Shown here: in pieces, positions 13,499 through 21,670 of the stretch
Position numbering within the stretch: the stretch's first letter is position 1
Layout of the letters: every line of letters begins with the position of its first letter
Origin: an uncultured Eggerthella sp.
GTDB lineage: Bacteria; Actinomycetota; Coriobacteriia; Coriobacteriales; Eggerthellaceae
Direction of reading: 5' to 3'
Assembly: GCA_905203045.1 (NCBI GenBank)
Contig: CAJKUH010000023.1
Coordinates: forward strand, 1-28,577
DNA: 28,577 nucleotides
Program-made: the position numbers and the translations under genes
The notes under the pieces: generated by a model
Told to the model about the DNA's origin: nothing
Databases searched by the model: none
The model's input: the letters and a program-made list of their open reading frames with translations, nothing else

Positions 13499-15547
13499 CT
13501 AAACATGCGAAGGAGCAAGCTTGAAACGAAGCTTCCGTTCGCGCGCCTTCGCCGAAACGAGCACAACAGACATCGTTTGCCCCAATCGGTAGCGCACCCC
13601 CGTAGAAGAGCCTTGCAACATCTGCTTGTCGGCATCGTAGGAGAAGTACTCGTCGCCTAAATCTTCCACCGAAAGGGACCCGCTTGCCGTGCATTCGAGC
13701 CTGACCATAAGGCCGAACGAGGAAACCGAGGAAACGACACCGGTGAACGTCTGCCCCACGAAACGTTCCAAATACTCAATGATCTTGGTAAGTTGCGACT
13801 GGCGAGCCGCCTTCTCGGCTTCGCGCTCCATGAACGAGGAGTGCTCGGCCATCCAGCTCATCGAGTTTTTCTGCGCTTCGTAGGTAGCACTGTGCCCGAA
13901 AAACGCCTCTTTCAACATGCGATGCACCAGCAAGTCAGGGTAGCGGCGAATCGGACTAGTGAAATGGCAATAGGTTCGAAGCGCAAGACCGTAATGCTCG
14001 CTCGGATCGGTGCGATACACCGCCCTTTTCATGGCTCGGAGCAGAAGTACGTTAACCAATTCCTGCTGGGGCGTCCCTTGGACACGGGTAAGCACTTCCT
14101 GCAGGGTTTGCGGGTTCCCGTCGCAAAACAGCCGTTTGCTGATATCGCTGAACAACGGAGATTCCTGAAGCACTTCGTAGAGCGCATGCAGCGCTTCCCC
14201 GTCGGGAGCGTCATGAATACGGTAGACGCACGGCAACCCCTTTTGGGTAAGCCATTCGGCAACAAGATGGTTTGCCAGGATCATGGACTCTTCAATGAGT
14301 TCGGTGGCATCGGTCCTGCGGCGATAGACGATGCCAACTGGGCGACCGTCGTCGTCGAGCTTCGCCTTCGCCTCTACCCTGTCGAAATCCATGCAGCCGT
14401 CCTTCTTGCGACGGCCGAACAAGGTCTTTGCAAGGGTATTAAGCTGGGGAATGCGCCTTACAAGCGCGTTGAGCGTTTCGGCGGAAAGCGACGTTGCTCC
14501 ATGCGGCACATCGCACGTTTCAAGGTGCTTTTCAATCTCCGCAAGAGGCAGCGACCTCTGGGCGCATGAGAGTATCATCTGCGCCTGCTCGTACGACAGG
14601 CGCGCTTTCGAGCGGATCACCGAAGGGAACACTTCGCAGGATACAACCGAGCCATTGGGAGCGATTTCCGCTTCCACCGTAATTGCGCAGCGGTCCTGCG
14701 CCGGCATAAGCGAACAAAGTCCGTTGCTCAAACGCTCGGGCAACATGGGCAGAACCCTATCCACCAAATAAACCGAGGTAGCACGGCGCCGCGCATCCAT
14801 ATCGAGCGAAGAATCGTAGGTCACGAACCGTGATACATCGGCAATATGAACGCCCAAGACATAGTTGATGCCTTTGCGTTCAAGCGAAACCGCATCATCG
14901 AAGTCGCGCGCGTCCACTGGGTCGATAGTGAAAATGAAGCTATTGCGCAAATCGCGATACCCCTGCACTACCGCAAGGTCGGCGTCCAAAACACAACGTT
15001 CCGCTTCCTCTTTCGCGGCTTCGGAAAACTCGGTTTCGAATTGATGCTCGGCGATGATAAGGTCGATGGCGATATCCGAATCGCCTTCAGAACCCAACAC
15101 CCGCACTACCGTACCCGTTGCCGCAGAATTGCGAGTGGGGAACTCGTTGATACGTACTTCGACCAAATCGCCGTCGTTGACGTGGGGAGCGTCGCTTCGT
15201 AGCGTGAAGATATCGCATGGCACCGAAGGGTCTTCAGGTACCACCACGCCAAACGGCTCGGCAATTTCATAACGTCCGATCAAGGTATCGCGCGCTCGCA
15301 TTATCACGCGGGCAACGCGGGCAGAGGGCTTTCGTGCCGTGTCGAAATAATGCTTGTCGGGCGCCTGATTCGAAATACGTGACACTTCAACCAAATCTCC
15401 GGGAAATGCCCCGTTCACCTTCGAGGCGGGAACGAAGAACTCGCCCTCGGCTGTTTTCACGAAGCCGAATCCCTGAGCACTGAGCTCAAGGATTCCTTGA
15501 GGTTTTGCCTTTGGGCGCCTACGCGCCTTAGAGCTACGTCGTGCCAT
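13499..15547 (-). CDS. rnr: Ribonuclease R
   Basis: RNase R is a processive 3'-to-5' exoribonuclease that degrades structured RNA, including with tmRNA-SmpB on stalled messages. The 682-aa product has a basic N-terminus (MARRSSKARRRPKAK), cold-shock domains (about 17-165), the RNB catalytic domain (about 195-545) with Asp209, Asp215, Asp217 and Asp218 in DPVDARDFDDAV matching the four metal-binding aspartates of RNase II, and a C-terminal S1 domain (about 595-680). It lacks the long Lys-rich C-terminal tail of E. coli RNase R. AAGGAAGG precedes the ATG closely. It lies 9 nt after the S41 gene and upstream of the smpB group. Confidence 0.95.
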   Translation of the reverse strand: MARRSSKARRRPKAKPQGILELSAQGFGFVKTAEGEFFVPASKVNGAFPGDLVEVSRISNQAPDKHYFDTARKPSARVARVIMRARDTLIGRYEIAEPFGVVVPEDPSVPCDIFTLRSDAPHVNDGDLVEVRINEFPTRNSAATGTVVRVLGSEGDSDIAIDLIIAEHQFETEFSEAAKEEAERCVLDADLAVVQGYRDLRNSFIFTIDPVDARDFDDAVSLERKGINYVLGVHIADVSRFVTYDSSLDMDARRRATSVYLVDRVLPMLPERLSNGLCSLMPAQDRCAITVEAEIAPNGSVVSCEVFPSVIRSKARLSYEQAQMILSCAQRSLPLAEIEKHLETCDVPHGATSLSAETLNALVRRIPQLNTLAKTLFGRRKKDGCMDFDRVEAKAKLDDDGRPVGIVYRRRTDATELIEESMILANHLVAEWLTQKGLPCVYRIHDAPDGEALHALYEVLQESPLFSDISKRLFCDGNPQTLQEVLTRVQGTPQQELVNVLLLRAMKRAVYRTDPSEHYGLALRTYCHFTSPIRRYPDLLVHRMLKEAFFGHSATYEAQKNSMSWMAEHSSFMEREAEKAARQSQLTKIIEYLERFVGQTFTGVVSSVSSFGLMVRLECTASGSLSVEDLGDEYFSYDADKQMLQGSSTGVRYRLGQTMSVVLVSAKARERKLRFKLAPSHV

Positions 15548-15556
15548 TACCTTCCT

Positions 15557-16810
15557 TTATGAGATCTGAGAACGAGCCGAATCGAATGCTACCGAATCCT
15601 GCGTTGCAACATGCGATGTTTCCACATTAGGCGTAATGCCGTTGCCATCTATCTGCCTACCGCTAGGAGTCAGATAGTAAGCCGCGGTATAGCGGATGGC
15701 GCCACCGAATGAAAGCGGCTGCATTGCCTGGATAGAGCCCTTGCCCTGCGTTTTCTCGCCGACGATTTCTGCGCGGCCTGATTCCTGCAAGGCAGCAGCA
15801 AGCACCTCGGCGCAACCGGCGGTGCGCCCGTTGGTGATCACCACCAAGGGTGCATTGGAAACACTGTCGCCAGCAGCACTGCGTGAAGTGGTCCCGCTTA
15901 CCGTTTCGATTTGAACCACCACACCGTTTTGAATGAAAAGCGATGCGATGTCAACTGCTTGGGTAAGGTAGCCGCCAGGCACATCACGCAAATCGAGCAC
16001 GAATGCCTGAGCGCCCTTCGACGTGGAATCATTGAGGGCATTCTGAACCATCGAAGCGCTGTCGGAGGTAATCTGCTTCACATCGATCGTGCAGACGCCA
16101 TCGCGAACGCTCCAGGTAACGTTGTCCTGCGAAGAAGAGGAAAACGTGAGCGTGGTGGAAAACGTGGTACCGTTTTCACCTTGCTTCTGGGAAGGGCGGT
16201 TCCAGGTAACGTAGACGCTCTCGCCTTCAGAGCGCGAAAGCGCATCGAGCACTTCGGGAATGCTCCAAGAAGACTTGGAAACGCCGTCGATCGACTGGAC
16301 GTAGTCGCCTGTTTCGATGCCAGCCGCTGCAGCAGAGGAATCCTCGAAAACATCCGAGGCGAAGCACTTGCCCTCGTTTTCGCCGAACAAAACGCCGATA
16401 CCCGCTTCGGGGTTTTTGGTGCTGGCCAAGTACGCTCGGTAACTTGTTTCGTCGTAGTACTTGAGGAACGGGTCCCCCGTGCTTTCGGCATACGACGACA
16501 GCACCTTTGTGGTTACCTGGCCGAGATCGTAATCGTCCATGCTGCTCTTCTTCAGCACGCCTTCCATTTCGGCAACGCGTGCCGAAAGGGAATCGTACGT
16601 GTCACCCGAAACCGTTAAACCAGGATTGGTTTCCGTATCGATGTCAAGCGAGGAAAAGCCCATGGCATTGAGCAAATCGGTATTACCGCGAACCATGAAG
16701 CCCGCGCAAAACACCACGCATACGAAAATGCAAGCACCGAGAACTTTCACGATGCTTGCATTTCGTTTGTTCGAAGATTCCACCTTGGTGGTTTTCTTGA
16801 AATCGTTCAC
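15557..16810 (-). CDS. S41 (CtpA/CtpB-like) protein with altered active site
   Basis: The 417-aa product has one N-terminal membrane anchor (about 21-41), an extracytoplasmic helical segment, a PDZ domain (about 136-225) and an S41 core (about 235-395) with VLDLRDVPGG (271-280). In S41 proteases a Ser lies 25 residues before a Lys (E. coli Prc 430/455, CtpB 309/334). Here Lys357 and Gln361 (GKGSIQ) are present, but residue 332, 25 before Lys357, is Gly, followed by Cys333 (RTAGCAEVL). It may be inactive or act differently. The start is GTG at 16810 with GAAGG 7 nt upstream; a nine-codon ORF (16836-16810) ends on it as TAGTG. It follows ftsX, the ftsEX-ctpB order of Bacillus. Confidence 0.9.
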   Translation of the reverse strand: MNDFKKTTKVESSNKRNASIVKVLGACIFVCVVFCAGFMVRGNTDLLNAMGFSSLDIDTETNPGLTVSGDTYDSLSARVAEMEGVLKKSSMDDYDLGQVTTKVLSSYAESTGDPFLKYYDETSYRAYLASTKNPEAGIGVLFGENEGKCFASDVFEDSSAAAAGIETGDYVQSIDGVSKSSWSIPEVLDALSRSEGESVYVTWNRPSQKQGENGTTFSTTLTFSSSSQDNVTWSVRDGVCTIDVKQITSDSASMVQNALNDSTSKGAQAFVLDLRDVPGGYLTQAVDIASLFIQNGVVVQIETVSGTTSRSAAGDSVSNAPLVVITNGRTAGCAEVLAAALQESGRAEIVGEKTQGKGSIQAMQPLSFGGAIRYTAAYYLTPSGRQIDGNGITPNVETSHVATQDSVAFDSARSQIS

Positions 16811-16836
16811 TAACGTGCCTTCGATTCCTTGAACAT
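16810..16836 (-). other. Possible leader mini-ORF (8 residues) before the S41 gene
   Basis: Between ftsX and the S41 gene, AAAGG and 5 nt precede an ATG opening MFKESKAR and a TAG. The stop overlaps the GTG start of the S41 gene by one base (TAGTG). It could couple translation; nothing in the peptide suggests a regulatory stalling motif. It may be chance. Confidence 0.3.
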
Positions 16837-16848
16837 AAAAGCCTTTCT

Positions 16849-17760
16849 TTAGACCTTAAGGTAACGGCGCATTGCGAACATAGAGCCCAGCAAACCAATT
16901 ACCAAGCCTGCAACTAGCAGCGCCAGGTAAATCAGCAAGAACATACCCAGGTCAACGTTGATGGGCAGCCACGGCAGGGCAACTGCCATCTGGGGAAGAA
17001 GCACGTTGCGGGCAACTTCCATAACCAGAATAGCCAAAAGTGAGCCGATGAGGGCGTGCAGCGCACCTTCTGCCAGGAACGGTCCACGAATGAAGCCGTT
17101 CGAAGCACCCACCAAACGCATGATGGCAATTTCCTTACGACGGGCAAGAATAGCCAGGCGAATGGTGTTGTTGATGAAGATGAACGCAATGAAGATCAAC
17201 AGGGCGATAAGCGCAATGCCTGCCGTGCGGATGGCATTGGTAAGCGAGAAGAGCTTATCAACCGTCTTCTGGCCGTACTGAAGCGAATCGGAAGGGTCAT
17301 CTGCGTTATCGCAAATATCAACGAAATCCTGGTTTGCCAAGATCTGCGCAGCGATATCGGAAACGCTTTGAGCCTTATCGAGCTGAACGTCGATAGAAGC
17401 CGGCAGCGGGTTTTCGCCATCAAGCTGGTCGACGATTTCAGGGTTGGAAGTAGACTTGCGGAAGTTCTCCAAAGCCTGATCCTTCGTGGTGAAGGACACG
17501 CTTTCAACGCCATCGTAGCCCTGAATGGCCTGCATTACCTTTTCGATGTCGGCATCGCCCGCATCGTCCTTCACATACGCCGTAATGGAAACCTGGTTCT
17601 CAACCGAGGCAACCACATTGTTCACCACAGCACCTGCAATGCAGAAGATGCCGATGATCAGCAACGACAGGAAAATCGTGATGATAGAGCCCAGCGTAGT
17701 GGATAAGTTGCGCGTAAAGCCCGTAAGCGATTCGCGGAAGAAGTAGAAAAGACTAGACAT
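16849..17760 (-). CDS. ftsX: Cell-division ABC transporter-like permease FtsX
   Basis: FtsX is the membrane partner of FtsE at the division site; the pair transmits ATP hydrolysis to periplasmic or extracellular peptidoglycan hydrolases. The 303-aa product has four membrane segments (about 22-44, 180-203, 235-258, 272-295), a large external domain between the first two (about 48-175), and the cytoplasmic coupling stretch RKEIAIMRLVGASNGFIRGPFLAEG. Length is normal. Its ATG lies 8 nt inside the end of ftsE, implying coupled translation. No hydrolase partner such as PcsB, CwlO or RipC is adjacent; the next gene is the S41 protein. Confidence 0.96.
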   Translation of the reverse strand: MSSLFYFFRESLTGFTRNLSTTLGSIITIFLSLLIIGIFCIAGAVVNNVVASVENQVSITAYVKDDAGDADIEKVMQAIQGYDGVESVSFTTKDQALENFRKSTSNPEIVDQLDGENPLPASIDVQLDKAQSVSDIAAQILANQDFVDICDNADDPSDSLQYGQKTVDKLFSLTNAIRTAGIALIALLIFIAFIFINNTIRLAILARRKEIAIMRLVGASNGFIRGPFLAEGALHALIGSLLAILVMEVARNVLLPQMAVALPWLPINVDLGMFLLIYLALLVAGLVIGLLGSMFAMRRYLKV

Positions 17761-18583
17761 CGAAACCGTACACTCCCCTGTCCTGGTCGCGCGTCAGAAC
17801 GCCCTTGTCAAGCGCAATTACGCGACGACGCATGTTGTCGACCATTTCGCGGTCGTGCGTAGCAACAAGAACCGTGGTGCCCGTGCGATTGATTCGCTCG
17901 AGCAAGTCCATGATGCCGCGCGAGTTCTGCGGGTCAAGGTTGCCCGTAGGCTCGTCGCAGATAAGCAGCGGAGGACGGTTGACGATAGCGCGCGCGATGG
18001 ACACACGCTGCTGCTCGCCACCGGAAAGCTGATCAGGGCGCTTGTTCAGCTTGTCCTGCAAGCCAACAAGACGCAGAACCTCGGGAACCTGCGTACGGAT
18101 AACGTGACGGGACTTGCCGATTACCTCGAGCGCAAACGCAACGTTTTCGAAAACCGTCTTGTTAGGCAGAAGCTTGAAGTCCTGGAACACGCAACCGATG
18201 TTGCGGCGCAGGTACGGAACACGCCAGTTGCGCATGGTGGTCAGATCTTCATCAGCAATGTAGATATGACCCTTGGTGGGCTTGATCTGGCGGATGAGCA
18301 AGTTGATGAACGTCGACTTGCCCGAGCCGGAATGACCCACCAAGAACACGAACTCGCCCGGATAGATATGAAGCGAAATGTCCTTCAACGCAGGGTTGTT
18401 GGGCTGTGCTTCGTATATCTTCGTCACGTGTTCGAGCGTAATAACCGGATTGCCCGTGTATTGAGGAGCTGCTTCCTCAACGTTTACCACAGGAAGCGAC
18501 TGCGAAAGCTGAGACGCTACCTGATTTACTGGAGGCTGCTGGACATGCTTGCCCACAGGAGCCCCACTCTGTTCGTTCGTCAC
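17753..18583 (-). CDS. ftsE: Cell-division ATP-binding protein FtsE
   Basis: FtsE is the ATPase of FtsEX. Using the GTG at 18583 the product is 276 aa: Walker A GHSGSGKST (83-91), Q-loop VFQDFKLLP, signature LSGGEQQR (186-193), Walker B plus D-loop LLICDEPTGNLD (206-217), and H-switch ATHDREMV. A Gln/Pro/Val-rich tail of about 44 residues precedes the conserved domain (which starts at VITLEHVTKIY), unlike the usual 220-230 aa FtsE. I chose this GTG because GGAG lies 6 nt ahead; the ATG four codons upstream (18595) has no ribosome-binding site, though it remains possible. ftsX overlaps its end by 8 nt. Confidence 0.95.
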   Translation of the reverse strand: MTNEQSGAPVGKHVQQPPVNQVASQLSQSLPVVNVEEAAPQYTGNPVITLEHVTKIYEAQPNNPALKDISLHIYPGEFVFLVGHSGSGKSTFINLLIRQIKPTKGHIYIADEDLTTMRNWRVPYLRRNIGCVFQDFKLLPNKTVFENVAFALEVIGKSRHVIRTQVPEVLRLVGLQDKLNKRPDQLSGGEQQRVSIARAIVNRPPLLICDEPTGNLDPQNSRGIMDLLERINRTGTTVLVATHDREMVDNMRRRVIALDKGVLTRDQDRGVYGFDV

Positions 18584-18625
18584 AGTATGCTCCATTCATT
18601 GGGTGTAATTCTGAGACTGCAGATG

Positions 18626-18634
18626 AGTATATCA
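18626..18634 (-). promoter_or_regulatory. Candidate internal promoter for ftsEX
   Basis: Minus-strand TGA-TATACT forms an extended -10 (TATACT at 18626-18631); its TGA is the stop codon of the preceding transketolase gene. No good -35 is seen. The predicted leader to ftsE is about 35 nt. It could uncouple ftsEX from the metabolic genes upstream. Confidence 0.35.
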
Positions 18635-19612
18635 GGCATGCTTTCGGGCGCTTACCTTCTTCACAGCTTGCACAAGGGCATCGGAATCCAGGCCGAAATA
18701 CGTAAGCAATTCGTTGAATTCGCCCGACTTGCCGAAACGGTCGCGCACGCCCACCAATTCAATGGGGCACGGGAACTGCTCGGCAGCAAGCTCGGACACG
18801 GCAGAGCCAAGGCCGCCATATACCGAATGCTCTTCAGCGACAACCGCGCAGCCCGTCTTCTTCAGGGAAGCCAGAATAGTATCGGCATCAAGGGGCTTGA
18901 TGCAGAACGCATCGATAACCTCAGCGGAAATGCCCTCTTCAGCCAATGCGTCGGCAGCCTTCATGGCCTCGGCGATTTCAACACCACAGGCGATGAGGGT
19001 AACGTCGGTACCCTCGCGCAGCACGTAAGCGCGACCAACTTCCAGCTCGACATCGGGAGCGTACACGGCAGGAACCGCAGCGCGACCCATGCGGATGTAT
19101 ACCGGACCCGGCGTTTCGGCAGCCAGGCGAATAGCAGCACAGCATGCTGCGTAATCGGCGGGAACAAGAACGCGCATGTTTGGCAGGCCGCGCATCAGCG
19201 AGATGTCCTCGAGCATCTGATGCGAACCGCCGTCAGGGCCGACTGAGATGCCGGCATGGGTGGGCGCAACCTTGACGTTGAGGTTCGAGTAGCACACGGT
19301 GTTGCGGATCTGATCGTAAGCACGACCCGTGCCGAACACAGCAAACGAGCCCGTGTAGGCAATGTTGCCCGTCAGGGAAAGACCTGCGGCAACATCGATC
19401 ATGTTCTGTTCTGCAATGCCGACATTGAACAGGCGCTTTGCGTTTTCAGGGCTGGCAGCAGCGAACTTCTTGGTGGTGGTGGAACCGGTAAGGTCGGCGT
19501 CTACCGCCACAACTTTCTTGCCCTCTGCGGCAAGCTCGGCAAGCGTTACGCCGTAAGCGGCACGCGTGGCCTTCTTTTCCTGTGCCTGTTCGGGGGTAGC
19601 AAGCTTTACCAC
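18632..19612 (-). CDS. Transketolase, C-terminal subunit
   Basis: This is the second half of a split transketolase (pyrimidine-binding and C-terminal domains), which transfers two-carbon ketol units in the non-oxidative pentose phosphate pathway. The 326-aa product has KRLFNVGIAEQNMIDVAAGLS with the glutamate that activates thiamine diphosphate, FAVFGTGRAYDQIRN, APTHAGISVGPDGGSHQ, PGPVYIRMGR, and the C-terminal domain ending in DRFGKSGEFNELL. DXS is the main alternative, but the small size and partner favour a split transketolase. The GTG start at 19612 lies 1 nt after the stop of the N-terminal subunit, with GGAG 9 nt upstream, so the two are probably made in equal amounts. Confidence 0.92.
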   Translation of the reverse strand: MVKLATPEQAQEKKATRAAYGVTLAELAAEGKKVVAVDADLTGSTTTKKFAAASPENAKRLFNVGIAEQNMIDVAAGLSLTGNIAYTGSFAVFGTGRAYDQIRNTVCYSNLNVKVAPTHAGISVGPDGGSHQMLEDISLMRGLPNMRVLVPADYAACCAAIRLAAETPGPVYIRMGRAAVPAVYAPDVELEVGRAYVLREGTDVTLIACGVEIAEAMKAADALAEEGISAEVIDAFCIKPLDADTILASLKKTGCAVVAEEHSVYGGLGSAVSELAAEQFPCPIELVGVRDRFGKSGEFNELLTYFGLDSDALVQAVKKVSARKHA

Positions 19613-19613
19613 G

Positions 19614-20459
19614 TTACTTCACTCCATTCAGTTCAGCGCGTGCAGCAGCCAGTTCGGCCAAAGCGCGTTCGGTCTCTTCATCGTTGGGCGCCTTGCCGTG
19701 CCAACCGGCCTGGTCTTCCATGAAGGAAACGCCCTTGCCCTTCACCGTGTGGGCAATGACCATCTTGGGTTCAGGGGTGTCGGAGACCTTGAGCTCGGTA
19801 AAGAGCTTGATCAGCGCATCCATGTCATGGCCGTTCACTTCGTGAACTTCCCAGCCGAATGCGGCAAACTTATTGGAAAGCGTGCCGCTTGCGCACACGC
19901 CTTCAACATGGCCGTCGATCTGGAGGCCGTTGAGGTCGACGATGCCGATGAGGTTGCCCAGATTCTCGTGAGCGGCGAACGTTGCCGCCTCCCAAACCTG
20001 GCCTTCCTCGGTTTCACCGTCGCCCATTACCGTGAACACACGGTTGGGATTGCCGTCCAGCTTGAAGCCGGCAGCCATGCCAGCTGCAATGGAAAGGCCC
20101 TGACCCAAAGAGCCCGTGGAAACCTCGATACCGGGGCACAGGTTGGAATCGGGATGGCCCTGAAGGCGCGTGCCGAGCTTGCGCAGCGTCTTCAGCTCTT
20201 CCACCGGAAAGTAGCCAGCTTCAGCGAGCGTTGCATAGATGGCAGGAGCGGCGTGGCCCTTTGCCAGAATGAAGCGATCGCGCGATTCGTCATCAGGGTT
20301 TTCGGGGTTGTGGTTCAGCACACCGCCGAAATACAGCGCTGCAAGAATATCGGTGCAGGAAAGAGACCCGCCCGGATGTCCGCTGCCCGCTTCGTGCAGC
20401 ATCTCAATGATGTCCGTGCGAATAGCACAGGCCTTTTCCTTAGCTGCCAGAGAATTCAT
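19614..20459 (-). CDS. Transketolase, N-terminal subunit
   Basis: This is the thiamine-diphosphate-binding half of the split transketolase. The 281-aa product shows HEAGSGHPGGSLSCTDILAALYF, RFILAKGHAAPAIYA, EVSTGSLGQGLSIAAGMA, and the ThDP/Mg motif GDGETEEGQVWEA...DLN. Then comes KGKGVSFMEDQAGWHGKAP, with the conserved GWHGKAP. Length fits split transketolase N-terminal subunits. I chose the ATG at 20459 because AAGGA lies close upstream and homology begins there; an extended reading from an upstream GTG adds 17 unsupported residues that nearly reach prfB. It starts 32 nt after prfB. Confidence 0.94.
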   Translation of the reverse strand: MNSLAAKEKACAIRTDIIEMLHEAGSGHPGGSLSCTDILAALYFGGVLNHNPENPDDESRDRFILAKGHAAPAIYATLAEAGYFPVEELKTLRKLGTRLQGHPDSNLCPGIEVSTGSLGQGLSIAAGMAAGFKLDGNPNRVFTVMGDGETEEGQVWEAATFAAHENLGNLIGIVDLNGLQIDGHVEGVCASGTLSNKFAAFGWEVHEVNGHDMDALIKLFTELKVSDTPEPKMVIAHTVKGKGVSFMEDQAGWHGKAPNDEETERALAELAAARAELNGVK

Positions 20460-20491
20460 GGCTTCCTTTCGATCGATACTTTGGCTTTGCA

Positions 20492-21574
20492 CTACAACGA
20501 TGCTTTCCAACGATGGTATCCGACGACGAATTCGTCGATATCACCATCGAGGGCCGCTTCGACATTGCCGCTTTCGATATTACTACGGGTGTCCTTGATC
20601 AGTCGATACGGATACAGCACATAGTTTCGTATCTGACTGCCGAACGAGTTGTCCATCTTTTCGCCCTTCAGCTCGGCGAGCTCGGCTTCGCGCTTCTTTT
20701 CCTCCAGTTCATAGAGGCGACCACGCAGAACCCTGAAGGCGGCTTCCTTGTTCTGAAGCTGTGATTTTTCGTTTTGGCAGGTAACCACAATGCCTGTAGG
20801 GATGTGAGTAAGGCGAACCGCCGAGTCGGTGGTGTTGACGCACTGGCCGCCGGGACCGCTTGCGCGGTACACGTCGACGCGCACATCGTTCGGGTCGATT
20901 TCGATGGAGATGTCGTTGTCGGGCAGAACGGGCACCACTTCCACTGCCGCGAAGGTGGTATGGCGGCGCTTCTTGTCGTCGGTAGGCGAAATGCGCACCA
21001 GGCGATGCACGCCCGACTCGCTGCGCAGCATGCCATAGGCATTACGACCTTCAATCTGAATGCTGGCACGATCAAGGCCAATGCCCTCACCGGGTACCAG
21101 GTCGAGAACCTTTACTTTCCACCCCTTCGACTCGGCATAGCGCGAGTACATGCGGTAGAGCATTTCCGTCCAGTCCTGCGCTTCAAGGCCGCCGCTGCCT
21201 GGATGGATGGAAAGAATGGCATCCGACGAATCGAAACGCCCGTTGAACCACGACTCAACCTCGAAATCGTCGAGCATCTTCGCCAGCTTGGCCATATCGG
21301 CCTCGATTTCACCGGCGAATTCCGGGTCCTCTTCGGCAAGCTCGGTTGCCGTCTTGATATCGTCGAGCAAGGAGCAGGCCTTTTCGTAGCGCTCGATAAC
21401 GTCACGGATGTCAGACGCCTGCTTGCTTACCTGCTGGGCATGCTCCGAATCGTTCCAGAAATCAGGGCTGGCAATCTGGTTGTCCAGGTTGGCAAGCTCT
21501 GCCTTCTTTTCATCGATATGAAGAAACGCGCTGGCTTCCTTAGTGCGCTTTTCCGCTTCTTCTATGGTCATCAT
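20492..21574 (-). CDS. prfB: Peptide chain release factor 2, with variant SPT tripeptide
   Basis: RF2 normally reads UAA and UGA and triggers peptide release with its GGQ loop. The 360-aa product has the RF2 layout: N-terminal helical domain, IHPGSGGLEAQDW (123-135), and GPGGQCVNTTDS with GGQ at 242-244. The recognition tripeptide, usually Ser-Pro-Phe, reads Ser196-Pro197-Thr198 (VRISPTDDKKRRHTTF); codons at 20981-20989 confirm it. The third residue is that of RF1 (Pro-x-Thr). The rest is RF2-like, so RF2 is the better call than RF1. There is no programmed frameshift: the frame is open and CTT is followed by CAT, not TGA. The ATG at 21574 has AGGAGG 9 nt upstream; a second ATG is one codon later. 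Confidence 0.93.
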   Translation of the reverse strand: MMTIEEAEKRTKEASAFLHIDEKKAELANLDNQIASPDFWNDSEHAQQVSKQASDIRDVIERYEKACSLLDDIKTATELAEEDPEFAGEIEADMAKLAKMLDDFEVESWFNGRFDSSDAILSIHPGSGGLEAQDWTEMLYRMYSRYAESKGWKVKVLDLVPGEGIGLDRASIQIEGRNAYGMLRSESGVHRLVRISPTDDKKRRHTTFAAVEVVPVLPDNDISIEIDPNDVRVDVYRASGPGGQCVNTTDSAVRLTHIPTGIVVTCQNEKSQLQNKEAAFRVLRGRLYELEEKKREAELAELKGEKMDNSFGSQIRNYVLYPYRLIKDTRSNIESGNVEAALDGDIDEFVVGYHRWKASL

Positions 21575-21616
21575 CAGGTGAAACCTCCTGGTGTAAGGAA
21601 AACGAGCTGAACACAC

Positions 21617-21646
21617 GATGCCCCCGCTCGAACGAACAGGGGCATC
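21617..21646 (-). other. Stem-loop in the prfB leader
   Basis: An 8-bp perfect inverted repeat GATGCCCC/GGGGCATC (21617-21624 with 21639-21646) with a 14-nt loop, about 43 nt before prfB. There is no U-run, so it may be a processing site or attenuator rather than a terminator. Confidence 0.55.
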
Positions 21647-21670
21647 TGCTTCCGGCGTGATGCCAGAATA

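Noticed and set aside
21500..21574. Programmed +1 frameshift at the start of prfB
   Set aside because: The frame is continuous; the position after CTT is CAT and no in-frame TGA occurs, so RF2 frameshift autoregulation is absent.
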